NCBI GenBank assembly: GCA_963842455.1
Contig: CAWJHE010000017.1
Span: 944,340 to 1,008,339, forward strand
DNA from: CAWJHE01 sp963842455
Lineage (GTDB): Bacteria > Chloroflexota > Anaerolineae > Anaerolineales > UBA4823
Direction of reading: 5' to 3'
Length of the DNA: 64,000 nucleotides
The notes under the pieces were generated by a model. It was not told the origin of the DNA and ran no database searches. It saw nothing but the letters and a program-made list of their open reading frames with translations. How positions within the stretch are numbered: position 1 is the first letter of the stretch; each line of letters begins with the position of its first letter. This document shows positions 1 to 7,596 of the stretch, piece after piece. A program made the position numbers and the translations under genes.

Positions 1-882
1 AACCGATTTCTACCCGGTGATCACCTGGAGAAGAAGCCAGGTGACAATCCCCAGCAAAAACATGCGCTTCACCCGATCAAGACGGTCTTCCAAGGAATTC
101 AGCGCCGATCGTTAAGGTCACGCGGTAAACTAACAGGGTTATTCGACTCCGGTCATATAGAAGAAGAATTGCGCCAATCAGGATTGTTGTCGACTTCTTG
201 CGCTTTAGTGGGGATGTGTGAGGACGGGCTGCCCTTTATCCTAGATTTCACCAATCCGGCGCCTGGCTCTTTACTGGTCGCTGGAGACACCGGCAGCGGT
301 AAAAGACAATTAATCGATTCGCTTTTACAATCCATTTCTCGTTTCAACAATCCAAGCCGATTCAAGATCCAACATGTCTCTCAAGATGCTGAAAATATCC
401 AGGTAACCTCCAGCGAGGAGATCCTGAGCGATCATTCCCTGGATACCGAATCCCTTGCCACATTAATCCGTTCTTTTAGCGCAGAAATAGAACAGCGCAA
501 GAAAAATAATCTGGAAGATCACCCGGTTCAAATCCTGGTGGTTGATGATCTTTTAGCCCTGGTAGCCAGGATGGATACGGAAACTCTTTCCTTGTTCCAC
601 AGGATCATTAAACACGGTCCCCGCAATCGACTGTGGACCATTGCAGGATTGAATTCCTGTGATATTCCAGTTTTAGAGCCAAGAATTTTAGAAGCCTTTC
701 GCACACATTTGATCTGCGGGATTCAGGATAGAAAACTGGCGCATGAACTGAGCGGCAACCGCCGGTTAAATACACGTGATTTAGAGTTTGGCAGTCAATT
801 CTTTGTACCATACGGCGACCAATGGCTGCGGTCATGGATCTGTCAGCCATCGATCGAACAGGGAATGGAGGCAAGGCTATGA
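1..882 (+). CDS. FtsK/SpoIIIE-like ATPase domain, 5' end outside window
   Basis: The frame is open from base 1 to the stop at 880-882, so the gene starts upstream of the window; a TTG at 169 is not needed as a start. The visible 293 residues contain a Walker A motif (GDTGSGKR, around 284-307) after the phrase LPFILDFTNPAPGSLLVAG, which resembles the FtsK/SpoIIIE lead-in to the P-loop. A Walker B-like ILVVDDLL lies near 532-555. FtsK-family motors are hexameric dsDNA translocases, but this protein is divergent: the residue after the P-loop lysine is Arg rather than Ser/Thr. The activity is therefore uncertain. The stop overlaps the next start (ATGA), which indicates translational coupling. Confidence 0.6.
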   Translation, partial: NRFLPGDHLEKKPGDNPQQKHALHPIKTVFQGIQRRSLRSRGKLTGLFDSGHIEEELRQSGLLSTSCALVGMCEDGLPFILDFTNPAPGSLLVAGDTGSGKRQLIDSLLQSISRFNNPSRFKIQHVSQDAENIQVTSSEEILSDHSLDTESLATLIRSFSAEIEQRKKNNLEDHPVQILVVDDLLALVARMDTETLSLFHRIIKHGPRNRLWTIAGLNSCDIPVLEPRILEAFRTHLICGIQDRKLAHELSGNRRLNTRDLEFGSQFFVPYGDQWLRSWICQPSIEQGMEARL

Positions 883-1181
883 ATGTTGGCATGTTGTGGT
901 TTGATAATGATATAAAAGCTGAACTAGCAGCAAAAGTGGAGCGTGCAGCCAGTTATTATCGCAAGAAGTATGGCATCGCCCCTACTGTCTGCTTTGTACA
1001 TCCATCCATGCTGGCAAACAGTAACACCACACCTCCCCAGGTTGCCCCGATTGCAGAAAATCAGGAAACAAAGGTCATCCAGGCAGCCGGGGTCGAAATT
1101 CACTCGAACCGCTCTGTGTTGCCCAACCATTTATGGATTGGAGTAGTCAGGGAATTAAAGACGCAAGCTACTGGCTCGTGA
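879..1181 (+). CDS. Conserved-looking hypothetical protein, 100 aa
   Basis: ATG at 879 overlaps the upstream stop as ATGA and has GGAGG at 867-871, so this start is preferred over the longer reading from 822. The protein is small and soluble: an N-terminal helix-rich part (residues 10-30), then SYYRKKYGIAPTVCFVHPSM and a region ending in VLPNHLWIGV. I do not recognise the family. Coupling to the FtsK-like ATPase suggests a shared process. The 3' end overlaps the convergent holA by 14 bp. Confidence 0.65.
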   Translation: MNVGMLWFDNDIKAELAAKVERAASYYRKKYGIAPTVCFVHPSMLANSNTTPPQVAPIAENQETKVIQAAGVEIHSNRSVLPNHLWIGVVRELKTQATGS

Positions 1182-2158
1182 AAGCAGCAACGAATGTTTC
1201 CAGGGCCAGGTCTGTTTCGATCTGGCCCGTTTTTATACCTTCATCCAGGTCTAACAACCGTCTGTAGACCATTTCTAATTGGTTGAGATCAAAACGCCTA
1301 GCCTGATTGTTTATTTTTTCGGAGACAAAAGGGTGAACCTTTAGTTGCTTTGAAATCTCGTTTTGGGTTCCCCCATGATCCAAGACTTCTCGAGCCTGAA
1401 GCAAGAGTCGAAACTGGCGCTGGATCATCGCGAAGGTCATCATTGACTCCTGTTGCTCCAGTATTTTTTGCAACAGGGACATTGCCTGGCGAGATTGCTG
1501 AGTGCTGATACTGTCTACCAGGGCGAAAATATCTGCCTGAATGTAATCTGCCGTAATCATCTCGACATCATCAGCATCTACAGAGCGCTGATAATTCACA
1601 TAAGCCAACAATTTCTCAATTTCCTGAGTTGCCAGGCGGGTATCACTCCCAACCAGGCTAGCAAGAGCGGCGGCTGCAGGGGGTGTAAAAGACTCCTCCC
1701 AGGCTGCGTACTTTATTTTGAATCCAACCAATCATTTGATTGCCTTTGGGCAGGCTGAATTCCTTCACAAAGGTTCTTTTTGGATCATGGGTTGCCCAAT
1801 CCAATAACCATTGGATTTTCTTTCGTTTTTCCCGATCCTGTATATCCTCTACAAGGATCAACCCGGTTGTTTCTGGTACCCGCTCCAAGATATTTGTAAA
1901 CTTTTCTTGCATTTCTTTGGATGATATATTCATTGTGGGAGACTGTAAAATCACCAGCCTCCTTCGGGCAAGGAAAGGCATTGCTCCGGCAATGGTAAGA
2001 ATTTCTTCAGGGTGAATATTCTTACCATCCAGGCGAGAAATATTCATGGATGCTATATCAGCATCCCCCAATTTACTCTCGATGTCCTTAATATAATGGG
2101 CTATAGCAAATTCATCATCCCCAAATAACAAATAGATAACCGGAACAGCTTGTGACAT
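1168..2158 (-). CDS. holA: DNA polymerase III delta subunit, interrupted by a frameshift
   Basis: HolA opens the beta clamp as part of the clamp loader. The N-terminal part (2158 to about 1700) begins MSQAVPVIYLLFGDDEF and carries the degenerate AAA+ fold. The C-terminal part (about 1700 to 1168) holds the family signature FTPPAAAALASLVGSDTRL and AQEIEKLL-like text. The two lie in different frames. They join at 1693-1700 if one base is removed from the GGAGGAG on the coding strand, giving a product of about 330 aa, normal for the family. The start lies 2 nt beyond the stop of the DUF6391 gene, with AGG upstream, so the two are coupled. The shift is either a sequencing error or a recent mutation; an essential gene makes error more likely. 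Confidence 0.85.
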
Positions 2159-2160
2159 GA

Positions 2161-2694
2161 TTAACCTGAGGTAATCACACGATGCGCGGTTACTTTGCCG
2201 CGATTTGCCTGTCTGACTTCCAGCACCTTCAAGCCATCAGGATAGCCAGAGGTGGTTACATTTTGCTGGAATTTTAAACCCATTGGCTGAGCAACGATCA
2301 ACGCCAGAGTGGCTAAAGTAACAGCCAGAGGAACACGCTCGAGCTTATCTCGGAACCGGCGTCCAGCCCCAAACATAGCCAACGACGCAGCCAATCCCGC
2401 CATCACACCGGATGTGGCGAAATTTGTTCCGCAGTTCGGGTGTATCGCCAGGGAATGTTCACCATTCTGCAGGCGTCCCAAAGCTTCCTGTACAGCTGAG
2501 CTCAACTCTGCGGTGGTCACGTCTCCTAAAATCCAGAACCCTGTGACATTCGAATGCCCTGCCACGCTGCGTGAAGGCATTCGTTCTGCCAGCACATGTA
2601 ACGTAGCATGTTCCAATCCATGATTCCTTCGAATTCGGGAAAGCAGGTCCGTATTAATCAATGAAAGAAAAAGATCTGAAAAACTCTCGCTCAT
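2161..2694 (-). CDS. DUF6391-like membrane-associated protein
   Basis: 177 aa, start ATG at 2694 with AAGGAG five bases upstream. The N-terminal half contains RNHGLEHATLHVLAER, a His/Glu-rich pattern I associate with DUF6391 proteins of cyanobacteria and Chloroflexota. A short motif HPNCGTNFATSG follows. Two hydrophobic stretches (roughly residues 95-110 and 122-136) suggest membrane association. Function is unknown. It shares an operon with holA (2-nt gap), which may reflect only genome packing. Confidence 0.65.
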   Translation of the reverse strand: MSESFSDLFLSLINTDLLSRIRRNHGLEHATLHVLAERMPSRSVAGHSNVTGFWILGDVTTAELSSAVQEALGRLQNGEHSLAIHPNCGTNFATSGVMAGLAASLAMFGAGRRFRDKLERVPLAVTLATLALIVAQPMGLKFQQNVTTSGYPDGLKVLEVRQANRGKVTAHRVITSG

Positions 2695-2862
2695 CGTTCT
2701 CCTTTTGGGCAGATCAATTTTTACCAGATTGTGAAAAATATTCTACCATTGATCACCTTGTTGAAAATTTTTCACCCTTAACCAAATGATATCAAAACGA
2801 ACCAGGCTTTGGGTCTTTCTGCAAAGCCTGGCAAAGTCTAAGAGTATTCAAGCCTTATCCAA

Positions 2863-3486
2863 TTAACGGCTGTTTTTCTGGTAAGCTTCATATGTTTCAA
2901 GAATAGTTACCAGGATTTCATCGGTAAAATCGTTTATCTTTCTGAACATATTGCTCCACGCATGAGGAGACCTTACCGCTGCCGCTTCATACACTCCCAG
3001 CATGGATTCCATCAGCATATTCCGAAAAAACATCAAAGCTCTGGTGGCTTCCACACTGTTCAGCCCATAACGCCTGCCTCGAGAGGCGTACTCATAACCA
3101 ATAGCATCCGCTTCAGCAATGGCTTGATCGCCATCGGCGTGAATATAACTGATCAGACCCTGGAGTAAAGTCCGTCCACTACGCCGGTATTGTTCTCGAG
3201 CCTCATCATCTAGCTTTTGGTACCACCCTTCAGAGAATATACTCCCTTCGCTGATATGCAATCGGGTCGTTCGTAGGGCATTTTGAATCACCAGGTTTAC
3301 ATCCGGATCGCCGCTACTCCGCTGGGATTCCCTCCACAAATCAATTTCGTTGCGCAAATAACGCCGGTGGCCACCTTGTGTGCGGTGGGTCGGGATCACT
3401 CCCTGGTCCGACCAGCTCCGCACAGTACTTGGATGGACGCCTAAAATCCCCGCAACATCACTCAAGCTCAACCAATCTCCAGACAT
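2863..3486 (-). CDS. MerR-type HTH regulator with helical C-terminal domain
   Basis: 207 aa, ATG at 3486 with GGAG upstream. Residues 5-55 form an excision/MerR-type winged helix (LSLSDVAGILGVHPSTVRSW, then THRTQGGHRRY). The remainder is an all-helical domain of about 140 aa without cysteines in a metal-site pattern, so it is not a classical metal-sensing MerR. The ligand is unknown. The gene is 37 bp downstream of the PucC-like transporter gene on the same strand and is probably co-transcribed with it, so it may control that transporter. Confidence 0.7.
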   Translation of the reverse strand: MSGDWLSLSDVAGILGVHPSTVRSWSDQGVIPTHRTQGGHRRYLRNEIDLWRESQRSSGDPDVNLVIQNALRTTRLHISEGSIFSEGWYQKLDDEAREQYRRSGRTLLQGLISYIHADGDQAIAEADAIGYEYASRGRRYGLNSVEATRALMFFRNMLMESMLGVYEAAAVRSPHAWSNMFRKINDFTDEILVTILETYEAYQKNSR

Positions 3487-3522
3487 GATTAGCTCCAGAC
3501 GACTTCACATCATCTTTTGTTA

Positions 3523-4830
3523 TTAAATATCAGTGGCTATTGCCGCTCGTTCAACCAGCGAAGTTTTCTCTGCTTGCTGGCGAAATTCTCTTACATCAAT
3601 GCCACGCAGAATGATCAAAGATACTGCCAGCATCATAGCTTCAATAATAAACACCACGATATACGCGGTGACCGGATTCTGCAATATCTGTGTGAGCAAA
3701 TCTCGAACAGCACCGCTCAAAACCGTACCTAATAAACGAGACATAGCATTGGACATCCCCCAAGCGCCGATAAACAGGCCAACCTGAGTTGCTGTGGTCA
3801 TATCAAACATCAATGAAAGGTTAGACACAGTGGATAACCCAGTACCAATACCCAGCAAAACCACCCCAACATAAAAAATTTGGAGGTCATAGACAATACC
3901 GCTAAGCGTTATGGTCAAAAAACCAACCAGAGCTGTCCAAGCGCCTAATTTAACAACCAGAATCTTGGAAAAGCGGTTCTCCAAAAATCCGGCAACCAAC
4001 AATGCAACCAATACACAGGTTCCCCAAATGGCAGTTATCCGAGTCGTATCACGAACCGAAAGACCAAAAGCTTCGCCTGCAAAAGGTTCCAATAAAATAT
4101 CCTGACCCAATATGGCGGCTAACAAGATAGCCAGATACCAAAAAAACCTGGTTACTTGAGGATTATTCCTGATCGATTTCAACAAAAACAACCATGAATA
4201 TTGTTCATCCTTTTCAGTGCTGGATGTTGAGACATGCCGCTCTTCAAGCCTGAACAGTCCAATCAAACCCAAGGCTAATGCTATCCCGGCGACTACCCAA
4301 AATGCATTAATTAAGGCTTGTTCTGTATAAGGATCAACTAAATTACTCAGGGTAATCGCTGTAAAAATGATACTGGTGATCATCATGAACCACATCACAG
4401 CAATCGTTCGACCGCGATTCCTGGCGCCAGAAATCTCTGTTGCCATGGAGAGATAAGAAACCGATGCCAGGTTATACCCCATACCCCAAGCGCCAAAAGC
4501 CAGTATTCCGACAGCCACACCTGCCCAAAAATTGTTATTTAGGAGAAAAGCAGCCTGCGGCGAAAGAATTAAACCAGTAACACATAATAACAGACCCATC
4601 AAAATGTATGGACTTCGCCGGTACCCCCACACTGGGTGACGATCTGAAAAAGAACCAATCGCCACTTGGATAGGCGAAAACAAGTATGGCAAAGAAGCAA
4701 GTATAGCTACCAGGGTGGCGGATATTGCAAGTTCTTTAATCATCACCCGGTTAAGCGTGCTATTGATTGGGACCAATGTCATGGCAACTGCCACGTGAAT
4801 TAAACCTAATTTTATTTGCTTCCAGAGCAT
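3523..4830 (-). CDS. PucC/LhaA-family MFS protein
   Basis: 435 aa with about 12 hydrophobic segments, ATG at 4830 with AAGGA eight bases upstream. The N-terminal KLGLIHVAVAMTLVPINSTLNRVMIKE, the loop SFSDRHPVWGYRRSPYILMG and the mid-protein GARNRGRTIAVMWFMMI are hallmarks of the PucC/BCH2 branch of the major facilitator superfamily. In phototrophs these proteins help assemble light-harvesting complexes. No other phototrophy gene is visible, so the role here is more likely an uncharacterised transporter of a pigment- or porphyrin-like substrate. That assignment is inference. It is followed by the MerR-type regulator. Confidence 0.8.
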   Translation of the reverse strand: MLWKQIKLGLIHVAVAMTLVPINSTLNRVMIKELAISATLVAILASLPYLFSPIQVAIGSFSDRHPVWGYRRSPYILMGLLLCVTGLILSPQAAFLLNNNFWAGVAVGILAFGAWGMGYNLASVSYLSMATEISGARNRGRTIAVMWFMMITSIIFTAITLSNLVDPYTEQALINAFWVVAGIALALGLIGLFRLEERHVSTSSTEKDEQYSWLFLLKSIRNNPQVTRFFWYLAILLAAILGQDILLEPFAGEAFGLSVRDTTRITAIWGTCVLVALLVAGFLENRFSKILVVKLGAWTALVGFLTITLSGIVYDLQIFYVGVVLLGIGTGLSTVSNLSLMFDMTTATQVGLFIGAWGMSNAMSRLLGTVLSGAVRDLLTQILQNPVTAYIVVFIIEAMMLAVSLIILRGIDVREFRQQAEKTSLVERAAIATDI

Positions 4831-4961
4831 CCGCTGGTTCCTTTAGAATTTGATTTGTTGGTATCCTTAAAACGAAAACGCGACCAACGCCAATCAAATT
4901 TACCAGAAAACAGCCCAAGGTCAATGTAGATTTATATAGATTTTCACTAGAGGATTATGAA

Positions 4962-5951
4962 TCAAATATGAGCTTTATCGAGCAAACGCCGGAAATCTTC
5001 CAGTCGAGTAGCTGTTATTGCTTGCCTGCGTTCTGCTGGGGAAAGTGGCAACAAATTCAGATAACGGCTGGCGTGTTTTCTAAACAAAACCAGACCGATC
5101 TCTTCTCCATAAAAAGACAGCATCTTGTCAAGGTGATCAACCATTACCTCATGCACCATAGCGGGCGTGACTTGTGACATATCAAGCCGCGAAAAAATCC
5201 ATGGATTCCCCATAGCAGCACGTCCGATCATCACGCCATCGCACTTGGTATGGGCTTTGATGGTATCGATATCCTTTACATTGCGCACATCGCCATTGGC
5301 CAGGACGGGGATCGAAACCATCTGTTTGACCAGAGCGATCGCATCCCAATCTGCTTCACCTGAGTATGCCTGGGAACGTGTGCGCCCATGTACCGCCAGA
5401 AGAGCACCACCATTCTCCTCGATAACACGAGCAATAAGTCCGTAATTCAAGGAGTCAAAATCCCAGCCCAAGCGAATTTTTGCGGTAACCGGTACGGACA
5501 ACTCTTTACTGAGCAATCGAAAAATGCGCGCTACCTTTATAGGTGTACGTAGCAAACCAGCACCAGCCCCCCGACCAGAAACACGCCGAACAGAACATCC
5601 TAAATTGATATCAATAATATCTGGGTTTAAAGCCTGCAACACCAAAGCAGACTTTAACAATCGTTCCGGCTCGCTGTCAAAGATTTGAAAGACAACCGGT
5701 CTTTCTTCTTCTAAAAAGGCGGTCTTTAGCGCAACCTGCTGCTGTCCTTGCAGTACATCGATCGCGTTGATAAACTCTGTATAGCTCATTGCCGATCCCA
5801 TTTTTCGGCACAATGACCTGAAAGGTTGGTCAGAAAACCCCTCCATGGGGGATAAAATTAAATCTCCATAGATTGGAAGACGACCAACTTTAAAAGCTGG
5901 TTGTGGGAAATTCATCATAGCAGGTACCGTCGGCGGGAATTCTCCTGGCAT
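4962..5951 (-). CDS. dus: tRNA-dihydrouridine synthase
   Basis: FMN-dependent reduction of uridines in the tRNA D-loop. TIM-barrel features are clear: LSPMEGFSDQPFR at the N-terminus, DINLGCSVRRVSGRGAGAGLL with the catalytic Cys (usual GCP is GCS here), TAKIRLGWD, HGRTRSQAYSG, and the FMN phosphate site PVLANGDV/GVMIGRAAMGNPW. I chose ATG at 5951 (MPGEFPP); a second possible ATG is at 5918. A longer reading would overlap radA. The radA stop is 13 bp upstream, so the two genes form an operon. Which Dus class it belongs to cannot be decided by eye. Confidence 0.9.
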   Translation of the reverse strand: MPGEFPPTVPAMMNFPQPAFKVGRLPIYGDLILSPMEGFSDQPFRSLCRKMGSAMSYTEFINAIDVLQGQQQVALKTAFLEEERPVVFQIFDSEPERLLKSALVLQALNPDIIDINLGCSVRRVSGRGAGAGLLRTPIKVARIFRLLSKELSVPVTAKIRLGWDFDSLNYGLIARVIEENGGALLAVHGRTRSQAYSGEADWDAIALVKQMVSIPVLANGDVRNVKDIDTIKAHTKCDGVMIGRAAMGNPWIFSRLDMSQVTPAMVHEVMVDHLDKMLSFYGEEIGLVLFRKHASRYLNLLPLSPAERRQAITATRLEDFRRLLDKAHI

Positions 5952-5964
5952 AACCTGCACCAGG

Positions 5965-7389
5965 CTACTTGTCCTCTGCAACAAAGGCGTAATCCAACGC
6001 CTGGCGCAAAGAACGCACCTCAACCACTTCAATACCGGTTGGCCAAGGCTCCACTTTGCGTAAACGACGAGGCACGATGGCCGTTCGAAAACCCAATTTT
6101 GCCGCCTCATTCAAGCGCGCTGGCATTTGGCCAACCATGCGCAATTCTCCGGATAAACCAATTTCTCCAATCAGGACCGTATCGGCGCGAATCGCTTGCC
6201 CTCGCAAGGACGAACCGATTGCGGCGGCTACCGCCAGGTCGGCAGCTGGCTCGCTGACAGAAAGTCCGCCCACAACGTTAACAAAAATATCCTGTTCTCC
6301 GAGGTGCATGCCTACACGTCGCGTTAGAACTGCTACGGTCAACAATAGCCGGTTGAAATCTACGCCATTGGGCGTGCGGCGCGGGTTTCCAAAAGATGTT
6401 GGGCTGGTTAATCCCTGGATTTCTACCAATAAAGGCCTTGTTCCTTCCATCGTCACTGCAATAGCCGAGCCCGGGGCGTTAACCATCCGCTCTGCCAGGA
6501 AGGCTTCCGATGGATTGGTAATCTCCACCATTCCTCGCTCCCGCATCTCAAAGACTCCTACTTCCGATGTAGCGCCAAAGCGGTTTTTTACTGAACGCAA
6601 CAGGCGGTAGGACTGAAAACGATCGCCCTCCAGGTATAGAACCGTATCTACGATATGCTCCAGGATACGCGGTCCAGCTAATGAGCCTTCTTTGGTAACA
6701 TGCCCAATCAAGAAAACAGCAATCCCTGATGATTTGGCCAATTCACGCAGGCGAGAGGCGCTTTCTCGCACCTGGGAAACTGAGCCTGCGGCCGAATCCA
6801 GCTCGGGCAAATAGGTTGTTTGCACCGAATCAAGGACCAATATGAGCGGTTTGACTTCCTGGATATGCTCCATAATGATGCCCAGGTTCGTTTCGGTGAC
6901 CAAGTAAAGATCGTCTGGGATATGATTATCTGGGCGGGATGTAGCTTCGTCATTTATCTCAGCCTGCAGTAAACGCACTGCCCGCATTTTGATTTGCCGC
7001 TCAGACTCTTCTCCAGATACATACAACACAGTCTGCCGGACAGCCATTTCCAAAGCCACCTGCAACAATAAGGTTGATTTTCCTATCCCAGGATCTCCGC
7101 CAATTAGGACCACCGAGCCTGGCACGACCCCACCACCCAGGACACGCGCAAATTCTCCTAAGGACAGGGGATAACGTTCATCCACATCCCCTTTGACATC
7201 TCCCAGTCGCTGTGGGCTGGATCGTCCGCTTAAACCACGCCCTGCATGGCTGGCAGCAGGCGCTGGAGCAGCAGCAATAACTTCTTCTACAAAGCTACCC
7301 CAGGCGCCGCATTGCGGACAGCGCCCCATCTCTCGGGCGCTTACGCGCCCACATTGTTGGCACACATATTGAGTACGAGTTTTAGGCAT
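5965..7389 (-). CDS. radA: DNA repair protein RadA/Sms
   Basis: 474 aa, full family length. RadA is a DnaB-like ATPase that promotes branch migration in recombination. In order: an N-terminal C4 zinc ribbon (Cys 10, 13, 24, 27), the RecA-like core with Walker A GDPGIGKST (residues 98-106), the RadA-specific KNRFG motif mid-protein, and a Lon-protease-like C-terminal domain lacking obvious protease function. There is no Shine-Dalgarno; a TATAAT sits 7 nt before the ATG, suggesting a leaderless transcript. It is followed by dus. Confidence 0.95.
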   Translation of the reverse strand: MPKTRTQYVCQQCGRVSAREMGRCPQCGAWGSFVEEVIAAAPAPAASHAGRGLSGRSSPQRLGDVKGDVDERYPLSLGEFARVLGGGVVPGSVVLIGGDPGIGKSTLLLQVALEMAVRQTVLYVSGEESERQIKMRAVRLLQAEINDEATSRPDNHIPDDLYLVTETNLGIIMEHIQEVKPLILVLDSVQTTYLPELDSAAGSVSQVRESASRLRELAKSSGIAVFLIGHVTKEGSLAGPRILEHIVDTVLYLEGDRFQSYRLLRSVKNRFGATSEVGVFEMRERGMVEITNPSEAFLAERMVNAPGSAIAVTMEGTRPLLVEIQGLTSPTSFGNPRRTPNGVDFNRLLLTVAVLTRRVGMHLGEQDIFVNVVGGLSVSEPAADLAVAAAIGSSLRGQAIRADTVLIGEIGLSGELRMVGQMPARLNEAAKLGFRTAIVPRRLRKVEPWPTGIEVVEVRSLRQALDYAFVAEDK

Positions 7390-7396
7390 AGAGGCT

Positions 7397-7402
7397 ATTA
7401 TA
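7397..7402 (-). promoter_or_regulatory. -10 box of radA (leaderless)
   Basis: On the minus strand TATAAT is separated from the radA ATG by exactly 7 nt, so transcription would begin at or next to the start codon. A TTGATA lies 14 nt further upstream, a short spacer. The assignment rests on pattern only. Confidence 0.4.
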
Positions 7403-7420
7403 ATTCATCCGCACGTTATC

Positions 7421-7453
7421 AAAAAAGCCGCCAATCAAAAGGCGGCTTTTTCT
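7421..7453. terminator. Bidirectional intrinsic terminator between clpC and radA
   Basis: AAAAGCCGCC and GGCGGCTTTT pair with a short AT-rich loop, giving a 10-bp stem with A/T runs on both sides. It lies about 145 nt downstream of the clpC stop and just upstream of the radA promoter, so it most likely ends clpC transcription and insulates radA. Confidence 0.8.
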
Positions 7454-7596
7454 ATACTTTGTCCTGGTGGTTTTATTGTGACGAACGAATAGAAGGGGAT
7501 TTTTCTTATGCTTTTTGTCCTGGCAGTGGTACTGTTTGCCGATCGAATTACAAGCAACCTTAGAAGACTAAATAAGTTTACACTAAATAAGTTTCT

